Assembly (NCBI GenBank): GCA_017395935.1
Contig: JAFQNL010000044.1
Coordinates: 1-50,780 of the forward strand
DNA: 50,780 nucleotides
Source of the DNA: Oscillospiraceae bacterium
Lineage (GTDB): Bacteria > Bacillota > Clostridia > Oscillospirales > Oscillospiraceae
Direction of reading: 5' to 3'
In this document: in pieces, positions 42,520 through 50,586 of the stretch
Layout of the letters: every line of letters begins with the position of its first letter
Numbering within the stretch: the stretch's first letter is position 1
Program-made: the position numbers and the translations under genes
The notes under the pieces: model-generated
Seen by the model: only the letters and a program-made list of their open reading frames with translations
What the model was told of the DNA's origin: nothing
Database searches by the model: none

Positions 42520-43821
42520 TTAGCCAATGGCAGCGGCCAGACGGCTGTCCAGATCTTCCAGACCGTCGGTAGCGGAGCCTCCGGTCAGAACACCCTGAGT
42601 CCAGGCTTCCAGATCCTTCTGGATCAGAGAAGTCTCACGGACATAGGGCAGTGCGGGATACTTGCCGCACTCGTCAAAGATCCAGGAATAGGGAGCCCAG
42701 TCCTCCGCCTCGCCGGCATAGGCCATGGGACGGCCGGAAATGGCTGCGTATTCCTGCCAGTGGGTCACATAGAAGTCCATGTACTCCATGGCCACCTCTA
42801 CGTTCGCGCTCTTGGCATTGACCATGATGGTGGCGCCAGAGGTAGCGGCAAGGACATGAGGCTCGCCCTCATAGTTGTAGGGAGCGGGGACAACGCCTAC
42901 TTCGAACTCGGGGGTAACAGGACCGTAGTTCTGGTCAGCGTAGAAGGAAGCGCCGGTCATCATGGCAGCTTCGCCCTGAGTGAACAGTTCCCAGGCTTCC
43001 ACATGGGTAATGCCGTTGGACAGATCGGAGAGATAGCCGCTCTGGACGATCTGCTCCAGATAGCCAGCGGCCTTGACAAAGATATCGTCAGTGAACTTGC
43101 TCTCGCCGGCAGCCAGTCCCTTGACCCACTCAGCGCCGCCTTCCTGAGCGGTGACAATGCAGATGGGCTCGAAGGGAGCGCGCTTCAGATGGTTGGCTTC
43201 ACCGTTGCCGTGGATCAGAGGAGTGATGCCCAGATCCTTGAGCTGCTGGCAGACAGCCAGGAACTCATCCATATTCTGGGGAACGGCAATGTTATTTTCT
43301 TCGAAGATCTCCTTGTTGTAGAACAGAACGTTTACATAGGAGATATTCTCGTTGATACCGTAAACCTTGCCTGCGCCTTCTTCCTTGGCGGCATTCAGGT
43401 AGTTTTCATTGACATTGCTCAGGAAGGAGCAATCGGACAGATCCATAGCGTAGCCGGCGCTGATGTACATCTGAGTGGCGTCGGCGTTGTAGGCGTAGAA
43501 CAGGTCGGAGCCGGTTTCGCCCTGAAGGCGGGTGGTCATAATGTCAAAGTAGTTCTTGCTCTCCACCTGCTCGTACTCAATCTTGATACCGGTCTCTTCC
43601 AGCACATAGGCTTCCCACTCGGGGAAGGGCTCCAGCCAACAGCTCACGGTAACAACTTTTTCACCGGCGGGCTCTTCGGCAGGCTCTTCAGCAGGCTCCT
43701 CAGCGGGCTCTTCGGCAGCAGGTTCTTCTGCAGGCTCCTCGGCGGGGGCGTCACCGCTGCCGCAGGCAACCAGAGACAGCGTCATCAGCAGAGCCAGAAG
43801 CAGGGCTAACAGTTTTTTCAT
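42520..43821 (-). CDS. Carbohydrate-binding lipoprotein of the ABC importer
   Basis: 433 aa extracellular binding protein, lipid-anchored at Cys20 (LSLVACGSG lipobox). A spacer of EEPA units (about 27-53), encoded by degenerate 12-base repeats, separates the anchor from a bacterial solute-binding fold (type 1, MalE-like): VSCWLEPFPEWEAY, YGINENISYVNVLFYNK, HGNGEANHLKRAPF, EAAMMTGASFYADQ. AGAGGAGG precedes the ATG at 43821. It is the first gene of the sugar operon. The ligand cannot be inferred; the neighbours suggest an aldose or acetylated sugar. Confidence 0.93.
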   Translation of the reverse strand: MKKLLALLLALLMTLSLVACGSGDAPAEEPAEEPAAEEPAEEPAEEPAEEPAGEKVVTVSCWLEPFPEWEAYVLEETGIKIEYEQVESKNYFDIMTTRLQGETGSDLFYAYNADATQMYISAGYAMDLSDCSFLSNVNENYLNAAKEEGAGKVYGINENISYVNVLFYNKEIFEENNIAVPQNMDEFLAVCQQLKDLGITPLIHGNGEANHLKRAPFEPICIVTAQEGGAEWVKGLAAGESKFTDDIFVKAAGYLEQIVQSGYLSDLSNGITHVEAWELFTQGEAAMMTGASFYADQNYGPVTPEFEVGVVPAPYNYEGEPHVLAATSGATIMVNAKSANVEVAMEYMDFYVTHWQEYAAISGRPMAYAGEAEDWAPYSWIFDECGKYPALPYVRETSLIQKDLEAWTQGVLTGGSATDGLEDLDSRLAAAIG

Positions 43822-43867
43822 AAGTTCGTTCCTCCTCTGATTCGTTTGTAGTGGTTCCAGTTCTGCA

Positions 43868-43928
43868 GCCGATCGCGCGCATCGGCTACGGGTAAATATA
43901 GCATAGCGGAAGGCCGAAAAACAAACAA
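43868..43928 (-). promoter_or_regulatory. Promoter and operator candidate of the sugar operon
   Basis: On the minus strand, -35 TTGTTT (43928-43923), 17-nt spacer, -10 TATGCT (43905-43900). Just downstream, GCCGAT (43868-43873) and ATCGGC (43881-43886) form an inverted repeat with a 7-base centre, placed where a repressor could block transcription. The divergent gap 43822-44196 otherwise holds only the promoter of the CapA-type gene. Confidence 0.5.
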
Positions 43929-44086
43929 GGTCAAAATCGCTACCAGTTGTTGGATTCGATACTTCTTTTCTCAATCTGATTTCCGTATCCCCCTTTTCCC
44001 GGCAGCGGCAGGCATACTTCCGTCCGGCATATCCGCTTCGCCGGACCGGCAGAGCGAAGCGGACGACAAGCGCTTTCTCCTTCCCG

Positions 44087-44115
44087 TTGCATATTCTGCA
44101 TAAATATGGTAAGAT
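44087..44115 (+). promoter_or_regulatory. Sigma-A promoter of the CapA-type gene
   Basis: -35 TTGCAT (44087-44092), 17-nt spacer, -10 TAAGAT (44110-44115), about 80 bases before the start codon. Confidence 0.6.
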
Positions 44116-44196
44116 CCTTTTATAAACATTCATTTTGACGTACTGCCAAGTTAGATTGCCGGTTCGTCCCCGTCTCAGCAAAGGAGAGAACTGACC

Positions 44197-45357
44197 ATGA
44201 AGAAATCGAAAACCTCCATCGTATTTACCGGCGATATCGGTTTTGACCGCTATATGGATCAGCGCTGGCTGGATGACCAGCTGCTGTCCAAGCCTGTACT
44301 GGACTTTTTTCACAGCGCCGATCACACCGTGGCCAACGTGGAAGGCGCCCTCATCGACGCCGCGGATGACGGCTCCCGGGGCATCTTTTTCCACAGTATG
44401 AATCCGGAAGCCACCCGGGTGCTCCGGCAGATGGGCGCTGATATCTGGGCCATCGGCAATAACCATACGATGGATGCCGGCGTAGAGGGCGTGATCAGCA
44501 CCAAGAAGATCGCCGCGGACATGGGCTGTCTGACCATCGGCGCCGGTCTGAACGAGGTCGAAGCCTCCGAGCCCATCTATCTGGACGAGGCCGGCGGAAT
44601 CGGTATGTTCTGCGTCGCTTATCAGGCCGAGTGCATCCCCGCCACGGCTACCGAGCCGGGCATCTTCCGCTGGGACGATATGGACTATATCGCCAAGCGG
44701 ATTGCCGAGATCAAGGCCAAATGCAGATGGTGCGTAGTGGTCTCCCATGGCGGAGAGGAGTTTACCAGTCTGCCCAGCCCCTATACCCGGGACCGGTATC
44801 TGAAGTATCTGGAGATGGGTGCCGACGTTGTGGTAGGCCATCATCCTCATGTGCCGGAGAACTACGAGCTCTTTGACGACGGCAAGGCCATCTTCTACTC
44901 GCTGGGCAACTTTATCTTTGACACCGACTATCAGCGCGTCCACCTGTATACCGATATCGGCGTTCTGCTTAAGCTCATCTTCACCGAGGAGAAGCTGGAC
45001 TTTGAGGCCATCGGTATTCAGATCGTCCGGGGAGACGAGCGGATTGACATCGCTCCTCTGCCCGCCGTGTTCACCAATATCCCCGCCGAGGAATATGAGC
45101 TGCTGGCCCCCCTGTCGGCCAAGGCCTTTGTGGTAGAGGATATGCGCAAGATGATCTATCTGGAGCCCAAGCGCTTTACCGACGCCCCTCAGGAGGTCTG
45201 GGACGGCTACTTCTTCAGCGAGGAGCCGGACGGCTACTTTGAGGGTGCTCATATGGATTTCCATATTATTGTCCCCTTCTCGAAAAAGGCGGACGAGGGA
45301 CATTGGAAGAAGAGCAAGCTGGAAGCCGTGAAGGAATACATCCTGCGTCAGCTGTAA
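44197..45357 (+). CDS. CapA/PGA_cap metallophosphatase-type protein
   Basis: 386 aa. The calcineurin-like PGA_cap fold shows IVFTGDIGFDR at the N-terminus, AIGNNHTMDAG (about 86), VVVSHGGEEF (about 180), VVVGHHPHVPE (about 212) and FYSLGNFIFD (about 230), which together supply the metal ligands. CapA family members take part in poly-gamma-glutamate or capsule synthesis, but here there is no signal peptide or membrane anchor and no capB or capC nearby, so a cytoplasmic phosphoesterase role is equally possible. AAGGAGAG precedes the ATG. It is monocistronic with its own promoter and strong terminator. Confidence 0.88.
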   Translation: MKKSKTSIVFTGDIGFDRYMDQRWLDDQLLSKPVLDFFHSADHTVANVEGALIDAADDGSRGIFFHSMNPEATRVLRQMGADIWAIGNNHTMDAGVEGVISTKKIAADMGCLTIGAGLNEVEASEPIYLDEAGGIGMFCVAYQAECIPATATEPGIFRWDDMDYIAKRIAEIKAKCRWCVVVSHGGEEFTSLPSPYTRDRYLKYLEMGADVVVGHHPHVPENYELFDDGKAIFYSLGNFIFDTDYQRVHLYTDIGVLLKLIFTEEKLDFEAIGIQIVRGDERIDIAPLPAVFTNIPAEEYELLAPLSAKAFVVEDMRKMIYLEPKRFTDAPQEVWDGYFFSEEPDGYFEGAHMDFHIIVPFSKKADEGHWKKSKLEAVKEYILRQL

Positions 45358-45381
45358 GGCCGGGTTCCCCGCCCAGAACTG

Positions 45382-45423
45382 AAACGCCCCCATACGAAAC
45401 GGCTCGTATGGGGGCGTTTTTCT
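45382..45423. terminator. Terminator after the CapA-type gene
   Basis: A 16-base perfect inverted repeat, starting AAACGCCCCCAT at 45382 and ending GGGGGCGTTT at 45419, followed by T. It also ends the convergent unit from the minus strand. Confidence 0.9.
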
Positions 45424-45427
45424 CTCT

Positions 45428-45704
45428 TCAGCGTTCAGGCAGGGTAATTGGGAAATCAAAGTACCGGTCGGGATAGGGCTCTTCTCTCAGAGTAAAGTGC
45501 CACCATTCTGTGCTGATGGCTTTGAAGCCGTGGTCGGCCATGGTCTCTCTCAGCAGTGTCCGGTTCTCCTTTTGCTCCTCGGTCAAGTCCGGCCTGAAAG
45601 CCCTGCTCATAGCTGTCCTGTCCGCAACCTGCAAGGAACAGGCTGAGAAGGGCTCCGACAAGGAAGAGGCCTGCCCGTGAAGGCGTCCTTCTGTTCGTTT
45701 TCAT
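45428..45704 (-). pseudogene. Decayed lipoprotein with a VanX-type dipeptidase tail
   Basis: From ATG 45704 (GGAGGTGGCG upstream) one frame encodes a signal peptide and lipobox, LLSLFLAGCGQD, then continues out of frame. A second frame, which could start at an internal ATG near 45661-45610, encodes FRPDLTEEQKENRTLLRETM, then DHGFKAISTEWWHF, the C-terminal zinc-site block of D-Ala-D-Ala dipeptidases (VanX/M15 family), ending at 45428. The middle of the peptidase (first zinc ligands) is missing and the two parts are in different frames. It looks like an exported M15 peptidase gene that lost its core and shifted frame. Confidence 0.7.
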
Positions 45705-45744
45705 CGCCACCTCCATACTCCAGTCCAAAGCCGGCAGAGGCCTG

Positions 45745-46749
45745 TCACTCCTCCGGATGGCATCGGAGCTGTTCCAGTACCAGGGGGCTGTCCAGCCGGT
45801 AGAACGGCGCCGGCCCCTCAAACTCGTTGTCGTCGATGGTCATGTCGGCCCGGATGGCGCTGGCATAGACGCTCTTTCCCAGGACAGGAACGGGAATCCG
45901 GGCAAGGGCGGTAAGAAATTGGGCGTGGTAACGGATCTCGGCGGCAAAACTGTGAAAGCTCACGTTGCCCGTATGGGTGGCAAGAAGGGCCAGCTCCTCC
46001 CAGACGCTGAGCGAATCGGCCCCGGTCAAAAAGATCCTCTCCTGATCGCAGACAATCCTGCCGGCAGCCTGATTATTGGCCCGGATAAAGTCGGGCAGCC
46101 GCCGAGTCTTCTTCTTTGCCCCCGGTTCCTGGCTGAGCGCCCAGATTCGGCGGTAGTGATCGGGTACCATCAGACTCCCCTCCCGGGCAAAGGAGGCCAG
46201 ATGGCGGACATAGAGCCGGGCAATCAGATAGGGGGCCTGAGCGTTGGGGGAGATAAAATAGGCCTTCAGCGCCGGGTCATGCCGCTGGCCCTGCCGGGCC
46301 ACCACCCGGTCGATCTCCCGGTTCAGCCGGCTCATCCGCTCCTCCGTCCCCTGTCTCAGGCAGTCCAGCAACAGCCGCTCATCAAAGCGGATAAAGCAGA
46401 CGGTGACGCCCGGCGTATCGCCATCGGCGATCAGACCCTGCTCCAGCTCGTGCTCCTGCTCCCGAAGCTTATAGAGGCTGCAGATCCAACCGCTCTCCCC
46501 CTTCAGGGCGTACAGATACCAGTCGTCAAAGAAGAGGTCGCAGCGCCGTTCCTCCCCCCGGTCATTATGAAAGGCGGTGATCCCCCGCCCCTTCAGCAAA
46601 TCGGACAGGGAAACCCGAGCCGTCCAGAAGCCATCCTCCGTTTTCAGCAGCCGTTCCTCTTCGACCAACCCCCTCTCCAGCAGGTCCCGGAAACAGTCCG
46701 GGGCGCGATCCAGATCGCGCCCGGCGGAATAGCGCCGGATCAAATCCAT
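45745..46749 (-). CDS. Conserved-looking protein of unknown function
   Basis: 334 aa, soluble, with no signal peptide or membrane segment. Rich in Arg and Leu; visible pieces are RRYSAGRDLDRAPDCFRDLL at the N-terminus, a central FFDDWYLYALKGESGW and the block HRRIWALSQEPGAKKK-type basic loop near residue 240. I recognise no catalytic motif. The start at ATG 46749 has GAGGTGG upstream. A good promoter (46783-46811) drives it, and the VanX-type remnant lies 40 bases downstream, so the two formed one unit. It might be a regulator or nucleic-acid-binding protein, but there is no direct evidence. Confidence 0.75.
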   Translation of the reverse strand: MDLIRRYSAGRDLDRAPDCFRDLLERGLVEEERLLKTEDGFWTARVSLSDLLKGRGITAFHNDRGEERRCDLFFDDWYLYALKGESGWICSLYKLREQEHELEQGLIADGDTPGVTVCFIRFDERLLLDCLRQGTEERMSRLNREIDRVVARQGQRHDPALKAYFISPNAQAPYLIARLYVRHLASFAREGSLMVPDHYRRIWALSQEPGAKKKTRRLPDFIRANNQAAGRIVCDQERIFLTGADSLSVWEELALLATHTGNVSFHSFAAEIRYHAQFLTALARIPVPVLGKSVYASAIRADMTIDDNEFEGPAPFYRLDSPLVLEQLRCHPEE

Positions 46750-46782
46750 TTCATGCCACCTCGTTTCTTCTGTATGAGCCTC

Positions 46783-46811
46783 AGTATACCTGCTCTGTTC
46801 CCCCTCGTCAA
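46783..46811 (-). promoter_or_regulatory. Sigma-A promoter of the unknown 334-aa gene
   Basis: On the minus strand, -35 TTGACG (46811-46806), 17-nt spacer, -10 TATACT (46788-46783). Confidence 0.75.
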
Positions 46812-46829
46812 TTGCCGCGGAAAACAGAC

Positions 46830-46859
46830 TGCCCCATCCGCCTGTCGGCAGATGGGGCA
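46830..46859 (-). terminator. Terminator of galK
   Basis: TGCCCCATC (46830-46838) pairs with GATGGGGCA (46851-46859); GTCTGTTTT follows on the minus strand. Confidence 0.7.
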
Positions 46860-46896
46860 CAGGTCGCTGTATTGGTTCTTGCCGGAGCGCAGAGAC

Positions 46897-48111
46897 TTAG
46901 CCGATCTCCATCTCCACACCACCCTGAGGCCGGATAGAGAGCACGTGGCAGGCACCCTGGCCCAGTACGGCGTCCATTCCTGCCCGGAAGTCTTCCAGCA
47001 GGTCCATAGGGACAAAGGCCTGAATGGTACCGGCAAAGCCGCCGCCGTGGACCCGGCTGGCGCCTCGGCCCTGAAGCAGATGCTCGCACAGGGCGAGGGC
47101 AAGGGCCACGTCCTGATGGCGCTGATAACCGGAGGGAATCACGTTCTGAAGATACATATAGGAAGAGTGGCCGCTCTGGTGGATCAAGCTGAGGAAACGA
47201 TCAAAGTCACCTGTCTCCAGCGCCTCCACCTGCTGGGGCACCCGGGCGTTCTCCTGATAAAAGTGGATGGCCCGGACAACTGCCCGGTCGCCGCAGCTCT
47301 GGCGGAGCTGGGGAATGGCAGCGTAGAAGTCGGCCTCCTCCACCTGGGTCAGCACTTCCTTGCCAAACCAGCCGGAGACCGCCTTGAGCTCGTTGGGAAT
47401 GGCGGCGTATTCGTCCGTCAGGTCAGCGTGGCTGGCCTGAGTGTCGATAATGCACAGGGCATGGCCGAAGGAGGCAAAGTCCACCTCTACCGGACGGATA
47501 ACCGGCCGCTGCTTATCGAAGAAGTCGATGGTCACCAGATTACCCACAGCAGAGGCCATCTGATCCATCAGACCGCAGGGCTTTCCAAAGAAGACGTTCT
47601 CAGCGTACTGGCCAATCTGGGCGATCTCAGGCTGGCTGGCCTTTCCGTCAAAGAAGAGGCCGTTGACAATTGTGCCCATCAGTACCTCAAAGGCGGCCGA
47701 GGAGCTCAGTCCGGAGCCAGGCAGGACGGTGGATCGGCAGTAGGCGTCAAAGCCCCGGACCGGGCAGCCCATCTGGCTGAATCGGGCGGCTACGCCCCGG
47801 ACCAGCGCCGGCGTGGTATTGATCTCCTCTGCCACCGGCTCCAGCCTGCTTAGATCTACCTCGCACATGGGATAGCCTTCAGAGAGGATTCGAATCCGAT
47901 CGGTTCCGTTGATCCGGACCGCGGCCACCGTATCCAGATCCACGGCGGCAGCTAGGACCCGGCCCCGCTGATGATCGGTATGGTTACCGCCAATCTCAGT
48001 ACGGCCGGGGGCGGAGAAATAGCGTTGGGGGGCAAGGCCGAATACGCCAATAAAGCCGGCGTCCAGTTCCTTGCGCAGCGACTGAGAAAGGATCAGCTTG
48101 GGTGCGGACAT
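46897..48111 (-). CDS. galK: Galactokinase
   Basis: Phosphorylates galactose at C1 in the Leloir pathway. The protein is 404 aa, near the usual ~390. The galactokinase signature APGRTEIGGNHTDHQRG (about 37-53), GHMP ATP-binding motif PGSGLSSSAAFEVL (about 135) and C-terminal GGGFAGTIQAF (about 355) are all intact. The start at ATG 48111 has GGAGG upstream. It is monocistronic with its own promoter and terminator; galT and galE are not nearby. Confidence 0.96.
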   Translation of the reverse strand: MSAPKLILSQSLRKELDAGFIGVFGLAPQRYFSAPGRTEIGGNHTDHQRGRVLAAAVDLDTVAAVRINGTDRIRILSEGYPMCEVDLSRLEPVAEEINTTPALVRGVAARFSQMGCPVRGFDAYCRSTVLPGSGLSSSAAFEVLMGTIVNGLFFDGKASQPEIAQIGQYAENVFFGKPCGLMDQMASAVGNLVTIDFFDKQRPVIRPVEVDFASFGHALCIIDTQASHADLTDEYAAIPNELKAVSGWFGKEVLTQVEEADFYAAIPQLRQSCGDRAVVRAIHFYQENARVPQQVEALETGDFDRFLSLIHQSGHSSYMYLQNVIPSGYQRHQDVALALALCEHLLQGRGASRVHGGGFAGTIQAFVPMDLLEDFRAGMDAVLGQGACHVLSIRPQGGVEMEIG

Positions 48112-48142
48112 GGCAGCATCCTCCGTTCTTGTTCTTTGCTCT

Positions 48143-48171
48143 ATTGTACATCCCCGGCCGGTAAAAAGCAA
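48143..48171 (-). promoter_or_regulatory. Sigma-A promoter of galK
   Basis: On the minus strand, -35 TTGCTT (48171-48166), 17-nt spacer, -10 TACAAT (48148-48143). Confidence 0.65.
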
Positions 48172-48232
48172 ACAGCCCCGGTCTTTTTTCCGTGAAAAAG
48201 TTTTCTTCTCCGACCCTGTCCGCCTCTGTCCG

Positions 48233-48262
48233 TTGACAGCGGGGCAGACTGTGGCCTATACT
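48233..48262 (+). promoter_or_regulatory. Sigma-A promoter of the small membrane protein gene
   Basis: Consensus -35 TTGACA (48233-48238), 18-nt spacer, -10 TATACT (48257-48262). Confidence 0.75.
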
Positions 48263-48297
48263 GCTGATAAGCAAGCTCTGACAGGAGGTCTCCTATT

Positions 48298-48804
48298 ATG
48301 AAAGAGAGCCGAAACATCGCCTTTGGCGGTATGCTGGCAGCCCTGAGTGTGGTCATTCTGCTGCTGGGCGCCTCCAGCGGTATCGGCACCTACGCCGCTC
48401 CTATGATGGCCGCTCCTCTGCTGGCCCCGGTAGGCCGGAAAATGGGCCGGCGGTGGCATATTCTGCTCTGGCTGACGGTAAGTCTGCTGGGCTTTCTGCT
48501 CATTGTCGATCTGGAACAGAATCTGATGTATCTCTGTCTCTTCGGGCCCTATCCTATCCTTCGCCCGTGGTTTGAATCCAGAAACCAGCCCCAGAGGACG
48601 CTCTTCAAGCTGCTCTGGTTCAACGCCGTTACGGCAGCGCTGGAATGGGCGGTTATGACTCTGCTGATCCCGGAAGTCTCCAGTCTGTGGATGAATCTTT
48701 TGCTGCTGGGGCTGGGCAATGTGGTCTTTTTCTTCTATGATCGGATCATTCCCCGTCTGGAAGGTATGATCCTCCATTATCTGGGCCGGGCTCTCAAGCT
48801 TTGA
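48298..48804 (+). CDS. Small polytopic membrane protein of unknown function
   Basis: 168 aa with four or five hydrophobic segments (e.g. MLAALSVVILLLGASSGIG, ILLWLTVSLLGFLLIVDL, MNLLLLGLGNVVFFFYD). The opening MKESRNIAFGGMLAAL resembles that of ECF-type substrate-binding membrane proteins, but I cannot confirm this. CAGGAGG precedes the ATG. It is monocistronic with its own promoter and a hairpin after it. Function unknown. Confidence 0.8.
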   Translation: MKESRNIAFGGMLAALSVVILLLGASSGIGTYAAPMMAAPLLAPVGRKMGRRWHILLWLTVSLLGFLLIVDLEQNLMYLCLFGPYPILRPWFESRNQPQRTLFKLLWFNAVTAALEWAVMTLLIPEVSSLWMNLLLLGLGNVVFFFYDRIIPRLEGMILHYLGRALKL

Positions 48805-48824
48805 CCAGCGTCCCGGACAACACA

Positions 48825-48856
48825 ACAGGCACAGCGGTTTTCCGCCGTGCCTGTTT
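48825..48856 (+). terminator. Terminator of the small membrane protein gene
   Basis: AACAGGCAC (48825-48833) pairs with GTGCCTGTT (48848-48856), with T-rich sequence after it. Confidence 0.65.
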
Positions 48857-48865
48857 TCCGTTTTT

Positions 48866-49181
48866 TCAGCTCTTGCCCAGCTTACACAGCCGGTTGCGCT
48901 CGATAAGGGCAGTTCGGGTCTGAAGGGCCAGCCGGCGGGCCAGCTCCTTGCCCAGATACGCTTCCCTGCGTTCCGTGTCCTGATCCAGCGCCCGTTCAAA
49001 GTGCTCGGCGGTCTTCTCAAAGCTGCCGTCCTCCAGAACGAACTTGCCCCGGGTCACCTGGGCCTGCGCGCTGGGAACAGTCTGACGAGTCCCGCAGCAT
49101 ATCTTTTGGGATCCGCAGAGAGGTCACGGTAGACTCTCCGGTATACTTCTTGGGTCTGATCCGCAGTTTGCTTTCTTCCAC
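48866..49181 (-). pseudogene. Broken ribbon-helix-helix-type regulator gene
   Basis: From GTG 49181, with GGGGAGG eight bases upstream, the frame encodes KLRIRPKKYTGESTVTSLRI then PKDMLRD, the N-terminal arm and first strand/helix of small Arc-like repressors common in Clostridia. The frame then loses similarity and stops at 49017. Another frame, open from about 49057 to 48866, encodes a charged helical peptide (FEKTAEHFERALDQDTERRE). The gene is probably frameshifted or truncated, so the second part may be its former C-terminus or a separate remnant. A perfect operator-like palindrome lies just upstream (49223-49244). Confidence 0.55.
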
Positions 49182-49222
49182 AGTTCACGCCTCCCCAATT
49201 GTATTTCACCTTTCGAAACAGT

Positions 49223-49244
49223 TGTATTTTATCCCTAAAATACA
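49223..49244 (-). promoter_or_regulatory. Perfect inverted repeat upstream of the broken regulator
   Basis: TGTATTTTA (49223-49231) and TAAAATACA (49236-49244) around TCCC, in an AT-rich stretch unlike its GC-rich surroundings. A -35-like TTGACT lies upstream on the minus strand. This would suit the operator of the adjacent ribbon-helix-helix gene. Confidence 0.6.
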
Positions 49245-49319
49245 CTATATAGATTCATATATAAGTCAACAGGTTATAACTACATTTGTATTCTCTTCTA
49301 CTGAAGGCATCTTCAGGCA

Positions 49320-49365
49320 AAAGAATACCCCCGACCCGGCAAATCTGCTCCGGGTCGGGGGTATT
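49320..49365 (-). terminator. Terminator of spo0A
   Basis: A 16-base stem, AATACCCCCGACCCGG (49324-49339) with CCGGGTCGGGGGTATT (49350-49365); CTTTTG follows on the minus strand. Confidence 0.85.
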
Positions 49366-49391
49366 GCTATGAAATGGGCAGTAGGGGCTTT

Positions 49392-50141
49392 TTACTGCTC
49401 CTTGCGCTGGAGACGGAGGCGATCGGAGATCATGGCGATGAACTCGGAATTGGTAGGCTTTCCCTTGGCGTTGGAGACGGTATAGCCGAAGTACTTCTGG
49501 AGCGTTTCCAGATCTCCCCGGTCCCAGGCCACCTCAATGGCATGGCGGATGGCCCGCTCTACCCGGCTGGCGGTCGTCCCGTAGCGCTTGGCCACCTCGG
49601 GATAGAGAACCTTGGTGACGGCGTTAATGACCTCCATATCATCGACGGCGATCATAATAGCCTCCCGGAGATACTGGTAACCCTTGATATGGGCCGGAAC
49701 ACCGATCTCATGAATAATGGAAGTAATGAGTGTCTCCAGATTTTGATAGGCCTTGGGCGTCACCGAGGCACTGCTGCGCAGCAGCCGGACCCGCTCCACC
49801 ACTGCCTGTCCCTGATTGGGTTTGGTCAGGAAGTAGTCGGCTCCCAGCTCGGCTGTCCGGGCGGCCACTCCGCCGGCCACAAAGCTGGAATAAACCAGGA
49901 TGCCCGGCTTTCTGGCCTCCTGTGTATTGATCTGGCTGAGCAGATCCAGTCCGTCCATGCCATAGAGGACCAGATCGGTAATCAATACATCGGCTCCCGT
50001 CTCCCGAAGCAGACCGATCACCTTCGCTCCTTCTCCTACTGCGCCGACCACCTGAATATCTCCCTCGGCAGAGAGGATCTCCGCCAGAGCCTGACGGCTC
50101 TCCTCGTCGGCATCGGCAATGACCACTTTGATCAGATTCAT
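49392..50141 (-). CDS. spo0A: Sporulation master regulator Spo0A
   Basis: 249 aa response regulator that commits the cell to sporulation when phosphorylated. The receiver domain (1-125) has the acidic pocket in [10 protein letters not shown], phospho-acceptor Asp56 in [13 protein letters not shown], and the conserved Lys in YFLTKP. The DNA-binding domain (about 140-245) carries [35 protein letters not shown] and the recognition helix [15 protein letters not shown]. The start at ATG 50141 gives the normal length. Two Spo0A-box-like sites lie upstream (50281 and 50328). spoIVB, the usual upstream neighbour in Firmicutes, is not found; a serine recombinase end is there instead. Confidence 0.97.
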   Translation of the reverse strand: MNLIKVVIADADEESRQALAEILSAEGDIQVVGAVGEGAKVIGLLRETGADVLITDLVLYGMDGLDLLSQINTQEARKPGILVYSSFVAGGVAARTAELGADYFLTKPNQGQAVVERVRLLRSSASVTPKAYQNLETLITSIIHEIGVPAHIKGYQYLREAIMIAVDDMEVINAVTKVLYPEVAKRYGTTASRVERAIRHAIEVAWDRGDLETLQKYFGYTVSNAKGKPTNSEFIAMISDRLRLQRKEQ

Positions 50142-50280
50142 AGTTCTCTTCCCCTTCAGTTCAGAATTATCATCCAAGGCCGGTCACCAGCCTCGCTGAT
50201 TGACTGTACACAATTTAGCACATCCAATCGCCGCCCGCAACGCTTTTCCGCCTAAATAGTTTCATTTTTTATCGTCACTC

Positions 50281-50334
50281 TTCGACTAATTGCATTTTTA
50301 TTTCAAAAAAGTTATAATGTCAGTTCTTTCGACA
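50281..50334. promoter_or_regulatory. Spo0A-box-like sites upstream of spo0A
   Basis: TTCGACT at 50281-50287 and the perfect core TTCGACA at 50328-50334, about 140-190 bases before the start codon. The 434-base gap 50142-50575 contains no gene; I could not assign a convincing sigma-A or sigma-H promoter. Confidence 0.5.
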
Positions 50335-50558
50335 GCCGATTCCGACCGGTTTCCCCCTCCTTCTTCCTCCTGTCTGTCCCTTTGCGGGTCCGGGGGATTT
50401 TTCGTCTTTTGTCGCCTCTTTTCCTCCTTTTCCATCCACTGGAAAAAATGACAATATCTGGAAGAAGAGATCTAAAAAGAAAGCCCGTCCTCCGAGCCGG
50501 AAAAAAGCGGCCCACCGAAGGGCGGTCCAATAAAAACAGTTTCACAATTGTTTTCGGG

Positions 50559-50586
50559 AAACGGCATGATTTCGGTCATGCCGTTT
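50559..50586. terminator. Hairpin at the end of the recombinase gene
   Basis: AAACGGCATGA (50559-50569) pairs with TCATGCCGTTT (50576-50586). The recombinase stop codon lies inside the stem. T-runs are stronger on the plus strand. Confidence 0.6.

Noticed and set aside
43660-43745. Short tandem repeats resembling a CRISPR or VNTR
   Set aside because: They are degenerate 12-base units coding for the EEPA linker of the lipoprotein; there are no spacers and they stay in frame.
42520-45459. A 979-codon minus-strand frame extending upstream of the sugar-binding lipoprotein
   Set aside because: The real protein starts at 43821 with a signal peptide and strong ribosome binding site; the upstream part is antisense to the CapA-type gene.
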